Numbered from the stretch's first letter, positions 7,568 through 16,391 are shown. The stretch: 38,041 bases of DNA from an uncultured Clostridia bacterium (GCA_947584775.1 CANPWT010000001.1:1-38041), one strand, 5' to 3'. A program made the numbers and translations. Notes: a model not told the origin generated them from the letters alone.

Positions 7568-7778
7568 TTTTCTCTAATTAAAATTTAGGGAGGATTCTAC
7601 AAATTTAAAAATGTCCAAAATTGCAATTTTTTACAATAAGGCGGGCAAAAACGCATACAAAATGCCCTAAAATATCTTATATTCTAATTTTAGTAGAATT
7701 TAAAAAAGTTTTTCTCTCATTTAAAGCGGGGTCTAGTTTTGCGTTTTTTGGGTTTAGAGAATATTTAGGCAGTTTCCC
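7568..7778. other. Intergenic spacer, no gene seen
   Basis: This lies within the 325-nt gap between asnS and the next operon. After the asnS terminator the sequence is AT-rich with stop codons in all frames. A GGGAGGA at about 7588-7594 looks like a ribosome binding site but no suitable frame follows. GGGC (from 7643) and GCCC (near 7666) form a short inverted repeat. The downstream end holds the promoter of the lipid operon. Confidence 0.4.
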
Positions 7779-7807
7779 TTGTAAAAAATAGTATGGGCAA
7801 GTAAAAT
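7779..7807 (+). promoter_or_regulatory. Promoter of the acyltransferase-GT8 operon
   Basis: -35 TTGTAA (7779-7784), 17-bp spacer, -10 TAAAAT (7802-7807), then 5 nt to ATG 7813 and 11 nt to a second in-frame ATG at 7819. The predicted leader is 0-5 nt with no Shine-Dalgarno, so translation is leaderless or nearly so. Confidence 0.55.
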
Positions 7808-7812
7808 ATTTT

Positions 7813-8589
7813 ATGACAATGAAAAATCAAAAAATTGTCTATTACGACGACGAACTTAACGATGAGTTTTCTCGCGCCAATATTAAGCCTAAAAAGATAG
7901 ATGCAAAATACAAATATTTGCGTGAGGGGCTACTAAATAAGATTTGGCAATTTTTTGTTTTACGAATTGTTGTAACGCCTTTTGCTTGGCTTTATATGAA
8001 AATTAAATTTAGGCATAAAATTGTTAACAAAAAGGTGTTAAAGGTTAAAACCGGCTTCTTCATTTATGGCAATCACACTCAACCATTTGCTGATGCCATT
8101 GTGCCACATCTGCTAACACTGCCCAAAACTGCGTATCTAATTGTACATCCAAGCAATGTTAGCCAGCCCGTTGTGGGTCGCCTTACCCCATATTTGGGTG
8201 CAATACCTCTGCCAGGGGATGTTGCAAGCACAAAAAACTTTATAAGTTGCATCAACAAAAGGATTGCTCAAAAGCATGGGGTTACAATCTACCCCGAAGC
8301 GCACATTTGGCCATACTACACCGGCATAAGGCCATTTAAAGAAACAAGTTTTAATTATCCGGTAAAACTTAAAGTTCCCGCTTTCTGCTTTACCAACACT
8401 TATCAAAAGCGCAAATTTTCTTCTAGGCCTAAAATTGTAACTTATGTGGACGGCCCCTTTTACCCAAACCCAAGTTTGCCAATAAAAGAGCAAGAAAAAG
8501 ATTTACGCAACCAAATTTACAACTGCATGAAAGAAAGAAGCAAGTTAAGTAATTGCGAGTATATTAAATACATAAAACGAGGAGAGTAA
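7813..8589 (+). CDS. PlsC-like acyltransferase with non-canonical motifs
   Basis: 258 aa, related to 1-acylglycerol-3-phosphate acyltransferases, probably membrane-associated through the hydrophobic stretch at about 45-62. Motif I reads GNHTQPFAD: His88 and Asp94 are separated by five residues, not the four of the usual NHxxxxD. Motif III is YPEAHIWP (160-167) where PEGT is usual, and RPFK (173-176) fits the following conserved region. So either the alignment shifts or this is a divergent subfamily. The acyl acceptor is unknown. First gene of a four-gene operon with two GT8 glycosyltransferases and another acyltransferase, which suggests a glycolipid or other lipid-linked envelope product. 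The alternative start at 7819 would remove two residues. Confidence 0.75.
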   Translation: MTMKNQKIVYYDDELNDEFSRANIKPKKIDAKYKYLREGLLNKIWQFFVLRIVVTPFAWLYMKIKFRHKIVNKKVLKVKTGFFIYGNHTQPFADAIVPHLLTLPKTAYLIVHPSNVSQPVVGRLTPYLGAIPLPGDVASTKNFISCINKRIAQKHGVTIYPEAHIWPYYTGIRPFKETSFNYPVKLKVPAFCFTNTYQKRKFSSRPKIVTYVDGPFYPNPSLPIKEQEKDLRNQIYNCMKERSKLSNCEYIKYIKRGE

Positions 8590-9438
8590 ATGATTAACGT
8601 TTTATACTCCGGCAACAACAAAGTGTTTGACGGAGTGCTAACAACAACTCTTTCCATCCTTAAAAGGACGAACACAACTGAACCATTTCACTTTTATATT
8701 CTTACAATGGATTTATCAGAATATGACGCCCGTTGGAAACCAATCGATGACAATCAAGTGAACTTCTTAGATAAAATTGTTAAAACTTATAACAAGCAGA
8801 ACACAACAACAAAAATTGATGTAACCGAACTTTACAAGAAAGAGTTTTTAAACAGCCCAAACAACGATGCTTATTGTTCACCATACACACTGCTTAGGTT
8901 GTTTATAGATTTATTAGATAACATCCCAGATAAAATTTTATATCTAGATATCGACATCATGTTCAACCGAGATATAACCTTACTTTACAACACCGACATT
9001 GAAGGGTTTGAATATGCAGCCTGCCAAGACCATTACGGAAAATATTTTATAAACCCAAGATACATTAATGCTGGCATGTTATTGTTCAACATTAAAGAGT
9101 GCAAAAAAACCGGCTTGTTAGACAAAGCAAGGCAAAAAATAAAGCAAAGAAAATGGATGTTTGCCGACCAAGACGCATTATGGCACAGCACAAGCAAGAA
9201 CAAAATTTTAAAGCAAATGTTTAATGACCAAAAATTTTTACACAAGCATACAGTGGTAAGGCATTTTAGCAAACGCTTGTTCTGGCTACCTTTCCCACAC
9301 ACGGCCAACATAAAACAATGGCATATAGACAAAGTTCATAAAGTGTTTAAATATCATCAGTTTGACGACATTTTAAATGAATATTCATACTATAAAAAAT
9401 TATTTGATACAAATGGAGGTTTAAATGAAATCAAATAA
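8590..9438 (+). CDS. GT8-family glycosyltransferase
   Basis: 282 aa. It has the GT8 features: an N-terminal nucleotide-binding region (INVLYSGNN), the metal-binding DxD motif in ILYLDIDIMF (Asp120, Asp122) and INAGMLLFNI, typical of the LgtC/glycogenin fold. It would transfer a sugar from a UDP-sugar with retention of configuration; donor and acceptor cannot be read from sequence. No membrane segment is seen, so it is cytoplasmic or peripheral. It follows the first acyltransferase directly (stop TAA, then ATG) with GAGGAGAG as ribosome binding site, and its 3' end overlaps the next gene by 14 nt, so the two are probably translationally coupled. Confidence 0.88.
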   Translation: MINVLYSGNNKVFDGVLTTTLSILKRTNTTEPFHFYILTMDLSEYDARWKPIDDNQVNFLDKIVKTYNKQNTTTKIDVTELYKKEFLNSPNNDAYCSPYTLLRLFIDLLDNIPDKILYLDIDIMFNRDITLLYNTDIEGFEYAACQDHYGKYFINPRYINAGMLLFNIKECKKTGLLDKARQKIKQRKWMFADQDALWHSTSKNKILKQMFNDQKFLHKHTVVRHFSKRLFWLPFPHTANIKQWHIDKVHKVFKYHQFDDILNEYSYYKKLFDTNGGLNEIK

Positions 9439-10417
9439 ACAAACAAAACAAAACAAAGACATTATTCCAATCTTCTTTTCGTGTGACGATAAGTATGTGC
9501 CTTATTTGGCAGTAACCTTAGAGTCCATCACCAAACACGTTTCAAGCAATAAATTTTACGAACTTAACATTCTGCACGCTTGCTCAATCTGCCCAGAAAA
9601 TCAAATTTTAATCAGCGAGCGCTATTCGCGTGACAACGTTAAAATTAACTTTGTAGATATTTCGTTATACATTGAAAAATTTTCAAAGCGCTTACACACC
9701 CGCGATTATTATTCAAAATCCACATATTATCGCTTGTTCATTCCAAATTTATATAAAGAATACGACAAAGCGTTGTATTTGGATAGCGACATTGTTGTTT
9801 TGGACGATATTGCAAATTTATACAACATCGACCTTGGCGACAACCTAGTGGGCGCTATTCCAGACGAAGCAGTTAGCAAAGTGCCAGAGTTTGTAAATTA
9901 TGTAATAAATCGCATAAAAGTTGAAAACGAAAATCATTATTTCAATGCCGGTGTTTTGTTGATGAACCTTAAAAAATTGCGTGAAATTGAATTTGAAGAT
10001 ATTTTTATCAACCTAATTGACAAAGTTACTTTCAATGTTGCGCAGGACCAAGACTATTTAAACACCATTTGTAAAGACCAAGTTCATTATATCGACAAAG
10101 TGTGGAACAAAATGCCTTTGCCAGACGAAAACATTAAAGATAAGGACATTAAATTAATCCACTACAATTTAAGTTTTAAACCATGGAAGTTAGATAACAT
10201 TTTGTACGAAGAAAACTTTTGGGATTTTGCTAAAAAAACCAATTTCTACAATCAAATTGTGGATGAAAAGAAAAACTATACTAAAGAGATGCAAGAGGTT
10301 GCGAACAAACAAACTTCATCTTTAATTGAACTTGCCGACCAACAAGCCAAAGAGACGGACAAAAACAACGAAATTGCAAATATTGTTAAAGATGTTTGCA
10401 AAAGGAAGGGTGCGTAA
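9425..10417 (+). CDS. GT8-family glycosyltransferase, second copy
   Basis: 330 aa. LgtC-type GT8: IPIFFSCDDKYVPYLAVTL at the N terminus, DxD motif ALYLDSDIVVLDD (Asp120, Asp122), HYFNAGVLLMNL, AQDQDYLN, and the C-terminal IHYNLSFKPW in place of the usual HxxGxxKPW. It is diverged from its neighbour, so this is an old duplication or separate recruitment; two enzymes would fit two sequential sugar additions. A Lys/Gln/Glu-rich tail after about residue 270 may be a coiled coil or membrane-peripheral helix. The start ATG has GGAGG 6 nt upstream and overlaps the preceding gene. Confidence 0.9.
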   Translation: MKSNKQTKQNKDIIPIFFSCDDKYVPYLAVTLESITKHVSSNKFYELNILHACSICPENQILISERYSRDNVKINFVDISLYIEKFSKRLHTRDYYSKSTYYRLFIPNLYKEYDKALYLDSDIVVLDDIANLYNIDLGDNLVGAIPDEAVSKVPEFVNYVINRIKVENENHYFNAGVLLMNLKKLREIEFEDIFINLIDKVTFNVAQDQDYLNTICKDQVHYIDKVWNKMPLPDENIKDKDIKLIHYNLSFKPWKLDNILYEENFWDFAKKTNFYNQIVDEKKNYTKEMQEVANKQTSSLIELADQQAKETDKNNEIANIVKDVCKRKGA

Positions 10418-10420
10418 AGC

Positions 10421-11296
10421 ATGAAAAAACAAAAGATTTCCGCCCCGCCCGCGCTTGACCCGTCACGGCTAGAAGTGCTTAAAAAAATAGAGGAACTTGA
10501 AAGTTTAGGCATATTCGACCAAGATGTGGAGCAAGACCCACCTGGCAAGGTGCTAATGCCAAACAAGGTGGACTATTTAAACAAAAAATTATCCAGCAGA
10601 ATTGCCACAGCCACGGCAAAATTTGTTGGAAGAAGATATTTAAACAAGTTAATAAAATCTAAGGCGCTAATCATTAAAGATATTGTAGGCATAGAAAACT
10701 TTCAAAACCTTAAAACCGGCGCAATTATAACCTGCAACCATTTCAGCCCAATGGACACGTTTGCCATGCAAGTGTGTTTTGATGCGGCAGGGCAAAAGCA
10801 TAAAAACATGTACCGCGTCATCCGCGAGGGCAACTACACCGGTTTTCCAGGCTTGTTTGGCTTTTTTATGAGGCATATTAACACCTTGCCTTTAAGTTCA
10901 AACAGCGAAACCATGAAAAAGTTTTTGCGCGCGGTTAACACAATCCTTGCCCGCGGTGAATTTATTTTAATTTACCCAGAGCAAAGTATGTGGTGGAACT
11001 ACAAAAAACCAAAGCCGCTTAAAAAATCCGCCTTTAAATTTGCCGCTGCAAACAATGTGCCTGTGTTGCCAATATTTATAACTATGGCAGACAGCGCCAA
11101 CATCGGGCCGGACGGGTTTCCAATCCAGGAATACACCATACATGTTGCAAAACCAATTTACCCGGACAAGCAAAAATCGGTTAACGAAAACACAATCGCT
11201 CTTATGAACCAAAATTATCAAATTTGGAAAGAGATTTACGAATCCACCTATAACACAAAACTAACATATTTGTGTGATGAAAAAAATGAGCAATAA
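10421..11296 (+). CDS. PlsC-like acyltransferase, canonical HX4D motif
   Basis: 291 aa. Lysophosphatidic-acid-type acyltransferase: NHFSPMD (Asn106-His107-X4-Asp112) is a normal motif I, and YPEQSMWW (185-192) is a variant of FPEGTRS. KKSAFKFAAANNVPVLPIF matches the region after motif III. About 70 residues precede the domain; the first 60 look unstructured (Pro- and charge-rich). It could acylate a glycerolipid or the sugar product of the two GT8 enzymes. It starts 3 nt after the second GT8 gene, with AAGGA further upstream. A strong terminator ends the operon 5 nt downstream. Confidence 0.85.
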   Translation: MKKQKISAPPALDPSRLEVLKKIEELESLGIFDQDVEQDPPGKVLMPNKVDYLNKKLSSRIATATAKFVGRRYLNKLIKSKALIIKDIVGIENFQNLKTGAIITCNHFSPMDTFAMQVCFDAAGQKHKNMYRVIREGNYTGFPGLFGFFMRHINTLPLSSNSETMKKFLRAVNTILARGEFILIYPEQSMWWNYKKPKPLKKSAFKFAAANNVPVLPIFITMADSANIGPDGFPIQEYTIHVAKPIYPDKQKSVNENTIALMNQNYQIWKEIYESTYNTKLTYLCDEKNEQ

Positions 11297-11323
11297 AAAA
11301 ACCACCCAAATGGTGGTTTTTTT
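11294..11323. terminator. Bidirectional Rho-independent terminator
   Basis: ACCACC (11301-11306), loop CAAAT, GGTGGT (11312-11317), flanked by an A-run and a T-run. It serves the lipid operon on the plus strand and the small membrane protein on the minus strand. Confidence 0.85.
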
Positions 11324-11324
11324 G

Positions 11325-11558
11325 TTACGCTAAAACCGGAAGTTTTCTGGTTACTAATACGCTGACTAAGTCAATTAACCATAAAATAGCCCAGCCAAGA
11401 ACTATCCAAAGGATGCCAACTACTACCAACCAAATTTTGCCGGTAGCAACACCTTTAACGATGCGGTATACTGCCCATACAATGTCAATAACAGGTAGAG
11501 CAAATACAACTTTAAGCCATAAAGGTGCGTCGTCAAACCATTTAACAAAACCTTTCAT
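11325..11558 (-). CDS. Small membrane protein, two hydrophobic segments
   Basis: 77 aa. Hydrophobic stretches at about 12-36 (LWLKVVFALPVIDIVWAVYRIVKGV) and 41-66 (IWLVVVGILWIVLGWAILWLID) predict a two-helix membrane protein with short basic ends. Similar short Trp-rich proteins are common in Clostridia, from recall; none has an assigned function. Start: ATG with AGGAGAGG 5 nt upstream. Confidence 0.8.
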   Translation of the reverse strand: MKGFVKWFDDAPLWLKVVFALPVIDIVWAVYRIVKGVATGKIWLVVVGILWIVLGWAILWLIDLVSVLVTRKLPVLA

Positions 11559-11588
11559 TATTCCTCTCCTTTTTATAATGATATTAAT

Positions 11589-11617
11589 ATTATAAAAGAT
11601 TTATGAATAAAACGCAA
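11589..11617 (-). promoter_or_regulatory. Possible promoter of the small membrane protein
   Basis: On the minus strand: -35 TTGCGT (11617-11612), 17 bp, -10 TATAAT (11594-11589). The predicted leader is about 24 nt and includes the Shine-Dalgarno, unlike the leaderless genes nearby. The -35 is weak. Confidence 0.4.
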
Positions 11618-11688
11618 ACAATTTGTCCGAATTTCCAAAAAAATCTAAAATTTGGCAAATTTAATCAAATTTTGGCAATTTTTTCTAA

Positions 11689-13509
11689 CTATTTTGTGCT
11701 TTTTTGTTTGAATTGCGCTTTTTTTTCTAACGTTGGCTGCGGTTTCCAACTTGCCTCAACCAGCCTTTCCGGCCTAAAATACGAGGTGTTAGGGCAAACC
11801 GAGCGGTGGATTATTATGCCGCGCCCAGAGGAAATAAAACCTATAATATCGTCATTATACATTGGCTGACAGCACTTTGCAAACCTAATTAAAATGTTGT
11901 TCATGCCTGGCAGTTTTATTTGATTTTCCTTTGGTTCGTTAATGTTAATTTGTGGGTTAACTTTTGGGTTAAGCGCGGTTTTAACATTGCTTTCATATTG
12001 TTGGGCAAGTTTGTTTGCAATGATTTTTGGCGAAATAGCGCCCGAGCCAATGTTGGCGTAAAGTTCATTTTCTTCGTCAAAATTGTAAATTGCTAAAAGG
12101 TCTTCCATGCTCTTTTTATTTAACAATTTGTTGCTAGAAAAGCCTTTATCTTTAATTGCATTTTCCAACATTGTTTTGCCAAGATGAATATTTTCCTCTT
12201 TTAAATTCTTTTTAAAAAATGCGTTAATTTTGTTCCTTGCCGTGCTGGTTTTACAAATTTTTAACCAATCGCGGGATGGCCCTTTTGAATTTGGGTTGGT
12301 TATAATTTCTATAACATCGCCGTTGTGTAGGGTGGCGGATTGGCCAACAATTTTATTGTTAATTTTTGCGCCAACATATTTGTTGCCAATCTCACTGTGT
12401 ATTGCATAAGCAAAGTCTATTGGCGTTGCCCCTTTTGGCAAATATACAACTTTCCCTTTTGGGGTTTGCACAATAATTTCCCCATCGTAGATGTCGCGGT
12501 TAAGCGAGTCGGCAAGTTCTTCCACCGGGGTATCGCCCTCCATCAAACGCCTAATTTCAGCAATGCGGGCATCAAAAGGGGATTGCTTGCGCTTTTCTTT
12601 ATACACCCAATGCGCGGCCACGCCGTATTCGGCAAAGTTGTTCATATCTTCCGTTCTTATTTGAATTTCCACCGGGAAACCTTCAAAAATAACCGTTGTG
12701 TGCAACGATTGATATCCGTTAGATTTTGGTATTGCAATGTAATCTTTAAACCGATTTTGCAGCGGCTCAACCTTGCTGTGAATCCTGCCTAACAGGGCGT
12801 AACAATCGGGCACAGTTTTAACAATGGCGCGCACGGCAATAAGGTCGTAAATGTTGTCAAAATTGTGGTTTTGCAATTTTTTGTAAATGCTGTAAATATG
12901 CTTTTTGCGGCCGTAAACTTTGCCTGTTATGTTAAGTTCTTTTAAGCAATCCTCAACAAGCGCGGTTAACCTTTCAACAATTGGTTGGCGTTTGTGGTAG
13001 CGATTGTCCACTTCAAGTTGTATGCGGTCATATTCTTGCGGGTTAAGCAATTTAAAAGCGCCGTTTTCAAGTTCGGTTTTATAGTAAGATAAGCCAAGGC
13101 GGGCGGAAAGTGGGGCAAACAATGCCAAAATGGAGTTTGCAAGCGCGTGTTTGTATTCCTCGTCTTTATCGTCCACATTTCTAAGTTCGGCAACAACAAA
13201 GGCAATTTTTAGCATAATAATTCTAATATCTTTTGTTATTGCAAAAAACATGTTCCTAAGTTTTTCCGCTTCCTCACTTAAAAGTGAGTAATTTATATTG
13301 TCTAACCGCATCAAAATATTAACAACTTCTATAGTTTTTGGCAGGTTTTTGTTAAGGTCGTCAAGAGTTACTTTGCCATTTTTTAATGCGTAATAGGCAA
13401 GGCCCTCCGTTTTCTTTTCCTCGCCAAGTTTAAAATCGTTTAAAACAGTTAAAAAGTCGTTTAAAAATTTATCATTTGCATCTAAATTTAATAATTCAGT
13501 TTCTTTCAT
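11689..13509 (-). CDS. rel: Short Rel/SpoT homologue, synthetase-TGS-zinc finger only
   Basis: 606 aa against about 730 for normal long RSH enzymes. The (p)ppGpp synthetase domain is intact: GRKKHIYSIYKKL (200-212), RFKDYIAIPKSNGYQSLHT (253-271) and EIQIRT (281-286). TGS domain about 343-405 (VQTPKGKVVYLPKGATPIDF). The Cys-rich ribosome-contacting domain is intact: FAKCCQP (C546, C547), H568, C572. The N terminus is a shortened remnant of the HD hydrolase: no HD or ED pair, and the usual KLADRLHNMR is KIAFVVAELR (101-110), so the metal ligands are lost. The protein ends at residue 606 with no ACT domain. It should make but not degrade (p)ppGpp. ATG chosen 8 nt after a -10 box; no Shine-Dalgarno. 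Confidence 0.93.
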   Translation of the reverse strand: MKETELLNLDANDKFLNDFLTVLNDFKLGEEKKTEGLAYYALKNGKVTLDDLNKNLPKTIEVVNILMRLDNINYSLLSEEAEKLRNMFFAITKDIRIIMLKIAFVVAELRNVDDKDEEYKHALANSILALFAPLSARLGLSYYKTELENGAFKLLNPQEYDRIQLEVDNRYHKRQPIVERLTALVEDCLKELNITGKVYGRKKHIYSIYKKLQNHNFDNIYDLIAVRAIVKTVPDCYALLGRIHSKVEPLQNRFKDYIAIPKSNGYQSLHTTVIFEGFPVEIQIRTEDMNNFAEYGVAAHWVYKEKRKQSPFDARIAEIRRLMEGDTPVEELADSLNRDIYDGEIIVQTPKGKVVYLPKGATPIDFAYAIHSEIGNKYVGAKINNKIVGQSATLHNGDVIEIITNPNSKGPSRDWLKICKTSTARNKINAFFKKNLKEENIHLGKTMLENAIKDKGFSSNKLLNKKSMEDLLAIYNFDEENELYANIGSGAISPKIIANKLAQQYESNVKTALNPKVNPQININEPKENQIKLPGMNNILIRFAKCCQPMYNDDIIGFISSGRGIIIHRSVCPNTSYFRPERLVEASWKPQPTLEKKAQFKQKSTK

Positions 13510-13517
13510 AGCAACAT

Positions 13518-13546
13518 ATTATAGCATAAAATTTTTAAATTTACAA
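13518..13546 (-). promoter_or_regulatory. Near-leaderless promoter of rel
   Basis: On the minus strand: -35 TTGTAA (13546-13541), 17 bp, extended -10 TGCTATAAT (hexamer 13523-13518), 8 nt, then ATG 13509. The predicted leader is about 1-2 nt. Confidence 0.65.
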
Positions 13547-13655
13547 CCATAAAGCAAATTTGCCCCAAAAATTTATGTTTTTAAAAAATTAAAAGCGGAT
13601 TAGCAATAATTTATTCTAACTAAAAACATTTTAACATAAATTATTTCGAGGCAAT

Positions 13656-16205
13656 ATGTATACTTTTGAAAAAAATGAAGTTCTAAAAAAAGTTAACACG
13701 TCCGCTAGCGGTTTAACGCAAAAAGAGGCAGAGGCAAGGCTAAAAGCAAACGGCAAAAACGAGTTGGAAAAAGAAAAAAAGTTTTCATACATCCTTTGTT
13801 TTTTTAAACAATTTTTAAACATAATGGTGGGCATACTTTTGGTGTCTAGCGTAGTTTCCATCAGCCTTGCCGTTATAAATAAAGAATATTCCGATTTATT
13901 TGAAGGGTTTGTTATTCTCTTTATTGTTTTTTTAAACGCCATAATTGGTGTGGTGCAGGAGGGCAAAGCGCAGGACTCAATAAAAAGTTTGCAAAAATAC
14001 GATAAAATTAAAGTTAAAGTATTGCGCGATAACAAAGAAACATTTGTAGATAGCACCGAACTTGTTGTTGGCGACATTGTGCTTATGGAGGCGGGTAACA
14101 TTGTGCCGGCAGATATTCGCTTGCTTTCCACCACCAATTTTTCAGTTGACGAAAGTTCGCTTACGGGCGAAAGCGTGGCGGTTAACAAAGATGCAGATAT
14201 AACATATGCCGCATTTGTGCCGCTTGCTGAGCGCAAAAACATGGTTTATTCATCCTCGCCAATAACCAGCGGAAAGGCGGTTGGCGTGGTTGTTTCAACG
14301 GGCAAAGATACCGAAATTGGCCACATCGCCAAAATTTTAACACATCACAAAAAAGAGGTTACTCCGCTGCAAAAATCGATAGATAAAATTGGCAAAATAA
14401 TAACTTGGACGGTGGTTGCGGTTTGCGTTTTAATTTTAATTATCGAACTAATTAAAGGGGACGGTATAATCAACGCCATCATGACGTCCATCGCCCTAGC
14501 GGTTGCCGCTATTCCGGAAAGTTTGCCTGCCGTTATTACAATTATTCTTGCGCTTGGGGTAGAACAATTAGCAAAGCGAAAATGCATAATCCGACAGTTG
14601 CACGCGGTTGAAACGCTTGGCAGTTGTGAGGTAATTTGCACGGACAAAACCGGCACGCTCACCATGAACAAAATGCAAGTGGTTAACAGTTTTAGCCTGT
14701 CGCCAAATTTTGCCGAACTATATAATTGCATGTTGTATTGCACAAATTGTAAACTTGAAAACGGACAAGTTGTGGGCGAGCCAACAGAAAAAGCAATTTT
14801 TAGTTACGCGTTAACAAAACAACCAATAGAGAATAGGCAAATTTTAAGGGAAATCCCATTTTCGTCCGAGCGTAAAATGATGACAATTTCGCTAATTGAT
14901 GGGGCAAGTTACACAAAGGGTGCACCTGAAAAAATATTAGATAGATGCACGCAGGTTGTAATTGACGGCCAAACGGGTGCCCTAACCGAGGAAATAAAGC
15001 AAAAAATTAAAAAAGCGCAACTAGAAATGAGCGATAACGCCTTGCGCGTCATTGCTTTTGCCTACAAAACCAACTCAAACAATTACGAGCAGAACATGGT
15101 GTTTTTAGGTCTGGCGGGGTTAAAGGACAACCCTCGCCCAGAGGTTAAAGATAGCATAAAAAAATGTTACGAGGCAGGCTTAAAGCCGGTTATGATTACG
15201 GGCGACAACGCACACACCGCCTTTGCCATAGCGCGTGAAATTGGTATTGCAAAATCCACTAGCGAGGTTATAACGGGCGAGCAATTAGACAAACTTAGCG
15301 ATGCACAGTTAAAAAATAATTGTAACAAATACACAGTGTTTGCCCGAGTTAGCCCAGAGCATAAAGTTAGAATAGTTAAGGCGTTTAAAAGCATTAAAAA
15401 AATTGTGGCAATGACGGGCGATGGTGTAAACGATGCGCCTAGCCTAAAAGTTGCCGACATTGGCGTTGGCATGGGCAAGTCGGGCACGGATGTGGTTAAA
15501 AGCGTTGCCGATATGCTGGTTACAGACGATAATTTTTCTTCAATAGTGGTGGCGGTTGAAGAGGGCAGAAAAGTTTACAGCAACATACAAAAGGCATTGC
15601 AATTTTTAATTTCCACAAATTGCGTGGAAGTGTTTGGGATGCTACTCAGTTTGTTAATTTTTCCTAAATACACCTTTTTACTGCCTGCACAAATGCTGTT
15701 CATCAATTTGGTAACAGATAGTCTGCCTGCCTTCGCACTTGGCATGGAAAAGGTAGAGCCAAGCGTTATGAAATCTCCCCCTCGAAACAGTCATGCTGGC
15801 TTGTTTGGCGGGGTGGTGGGCAAGGCAATAATTTATCAGTCCATTTTGCAAACGGCCATTGTTATGATTGTGTTCATTGTAGGCGTGTTTTGCTATAATC
15901 CGTCCGTTGCCAGCACAATGGTGTTCTTTACAATAATATTCATGCAACTTTTGCATAGCGTAAATTGCAAATCTAATAGCAGCATACTAAAAAAGAATTT
16001 GTTAGATAATAAAACCTTTAACCTTTGCTTTATTTTAACTTTGGCGTTAAATTTAATGGTTGCATGTACGCCGTTTATGTATACGCTTTTCTCATTACAA
16101 TTTTTAAATTTTTCACAATGGCTAATTGTTATAATTGCATCCATTATAATCATCCCGTGTTGCGAATTATTTAAGGTGATTATAACCCCGTCAAATGGAT
16201 ACTAA
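13656..16205 (+). CDS. P-type Ca2+-transporting ATPase (P2A/SERCA-like)
   Basis: 849 aa, multi-pass membrane cation pump. N-terminal cytoplasmic helix domain, TM1-2 at about 50-105, actuator-domain motif LTGESVAV, TM3-4 with AVAAIPESLPAV (the Ca2+-pump version of the M4 motif), phosphorylation site CTDKTGTLT (Asp330), then TKGAPEK, DNPRPEV, MITGDNAHTA and AMTGDGVNDAP for the nucleotide-binding and phosphorylation domains. NLVTDSLPAFALGME is the M6 ion-binding motif typical of Ca2+ ATPases, and four further TM helices follow. It most likely exports Ca2+; Mn2+ is possible. ATG preceded by CGAGG. It is divergent from rel. Confidence 0.93.
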   Translation: MYTFEKNEVLKKVNTSASGLTQKEAEARLKANGKNELEKEKKFSYILCFFKQFLNIMVGILLVSSVVSISLAVINKEYSDLFEGFVILFIVFLNAIIGVVQEGKAQDSIKSLQKYDKIKVKVLRDNKETFVDSTELVVGDIVLMEAGNIVPADIRLLSTTNFSVDESSLTGESVAVNKDADITYAAFVPLAERKNMVYSSSPITSGKAVGVVVSTGKDTEIGHIAKILTHHKKEVTPLQKSIDKIGKIITWTVVAVCVLILIIELIKGDGIINAIMTSIALAVAAIPESLPAVITIILALGVEQLAKRKCIIRQLHAVETLGSCEVICTDKTGTLTMNKMQVVNSFSLSPNFAELYNCMLYCTNCKLENGQVVGEPTEKAIFSYALTKQPIENRQILREIPFSSERKMMTISLIDGASYTKGAPEKILDRCTQVVIDGQTGALTEEIKQKIKKAQLEMSDNALRVIAFAYKTNSNNYEQNMVFLGLAGLKDNPRPEVKDSIKKCYEAGLKPVMITGDNAHTAFAIAREIGIAKSTSEVITGEQLDKLSDAQLKNNCNKYTVFARVSPEHKVRIVKAFKSIKKIVAMTGDGVNDAPSLKVADIGVGMGKSGTDVVKSVADMLVTDDNFSSIVVAVEEGRKVYSNIQKALQFLISTNCVEVFGMLLSLLIFPKYTFLLPAQMLFINLVTDSLPAFALGMEKVEPSVMKSPPRNSHAGLFGGVVGKAIIYQSILQTAIVMIVFIVGVFCYNPSVASTMVFFTIIFMQLLHSVNCKSNSSILKKNLLDNKTFNLCFILTLALNLMVACTPFMYTLFSLQFLNFSQWLIVIIASIIIIPCCELFKVIITPSNGY

Positions 16206-16391
16206 AAATAAAAAAATATAGAAATATATTAAAAATTTATAAAAATAATAAAAAATGTATAGAAATTAATAAAAAAGATTAAAAAAAACAACTAAAATTT
16301 ATAAAATTATTAAAAATTTTAGCATTTTTACAATAAAAATAATTAATGCATAATTTTGCCCTTTTTGCTAAAAATATTGCTAGGAGGACAT
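16206..16391. other. AT-rich spacer
   Basis: This 186-nt spacer is made mostly of A- and T-runs with few G or C bases before the ribosome binding site at about 16382. No gene or clear terminator is visible; the ATPase gene may end by weak termination here. Confidence 0.4.

Noticed and set aside
11640..11680. Terminator after rel
   Set aside because: Overlapping AAATTTGGCAAATTT-type repeats can pair, but the stem is almost all A-T and no clear T-run follows on the minus strand.
11603..11869. 88-aa plus-strand frame over the end of rel
   Set aside because: It is mostly antisense to the conserved Cys-rich end of rel, has no ribosome binding site and no family features.
13631..14242. 203-aa minus-strand frame opposite the Ca2+ ATPase
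   Set aside because: The ATPase frame carries all P-type motifs; this one is a Ser/Thr/Leu-rich shadow.
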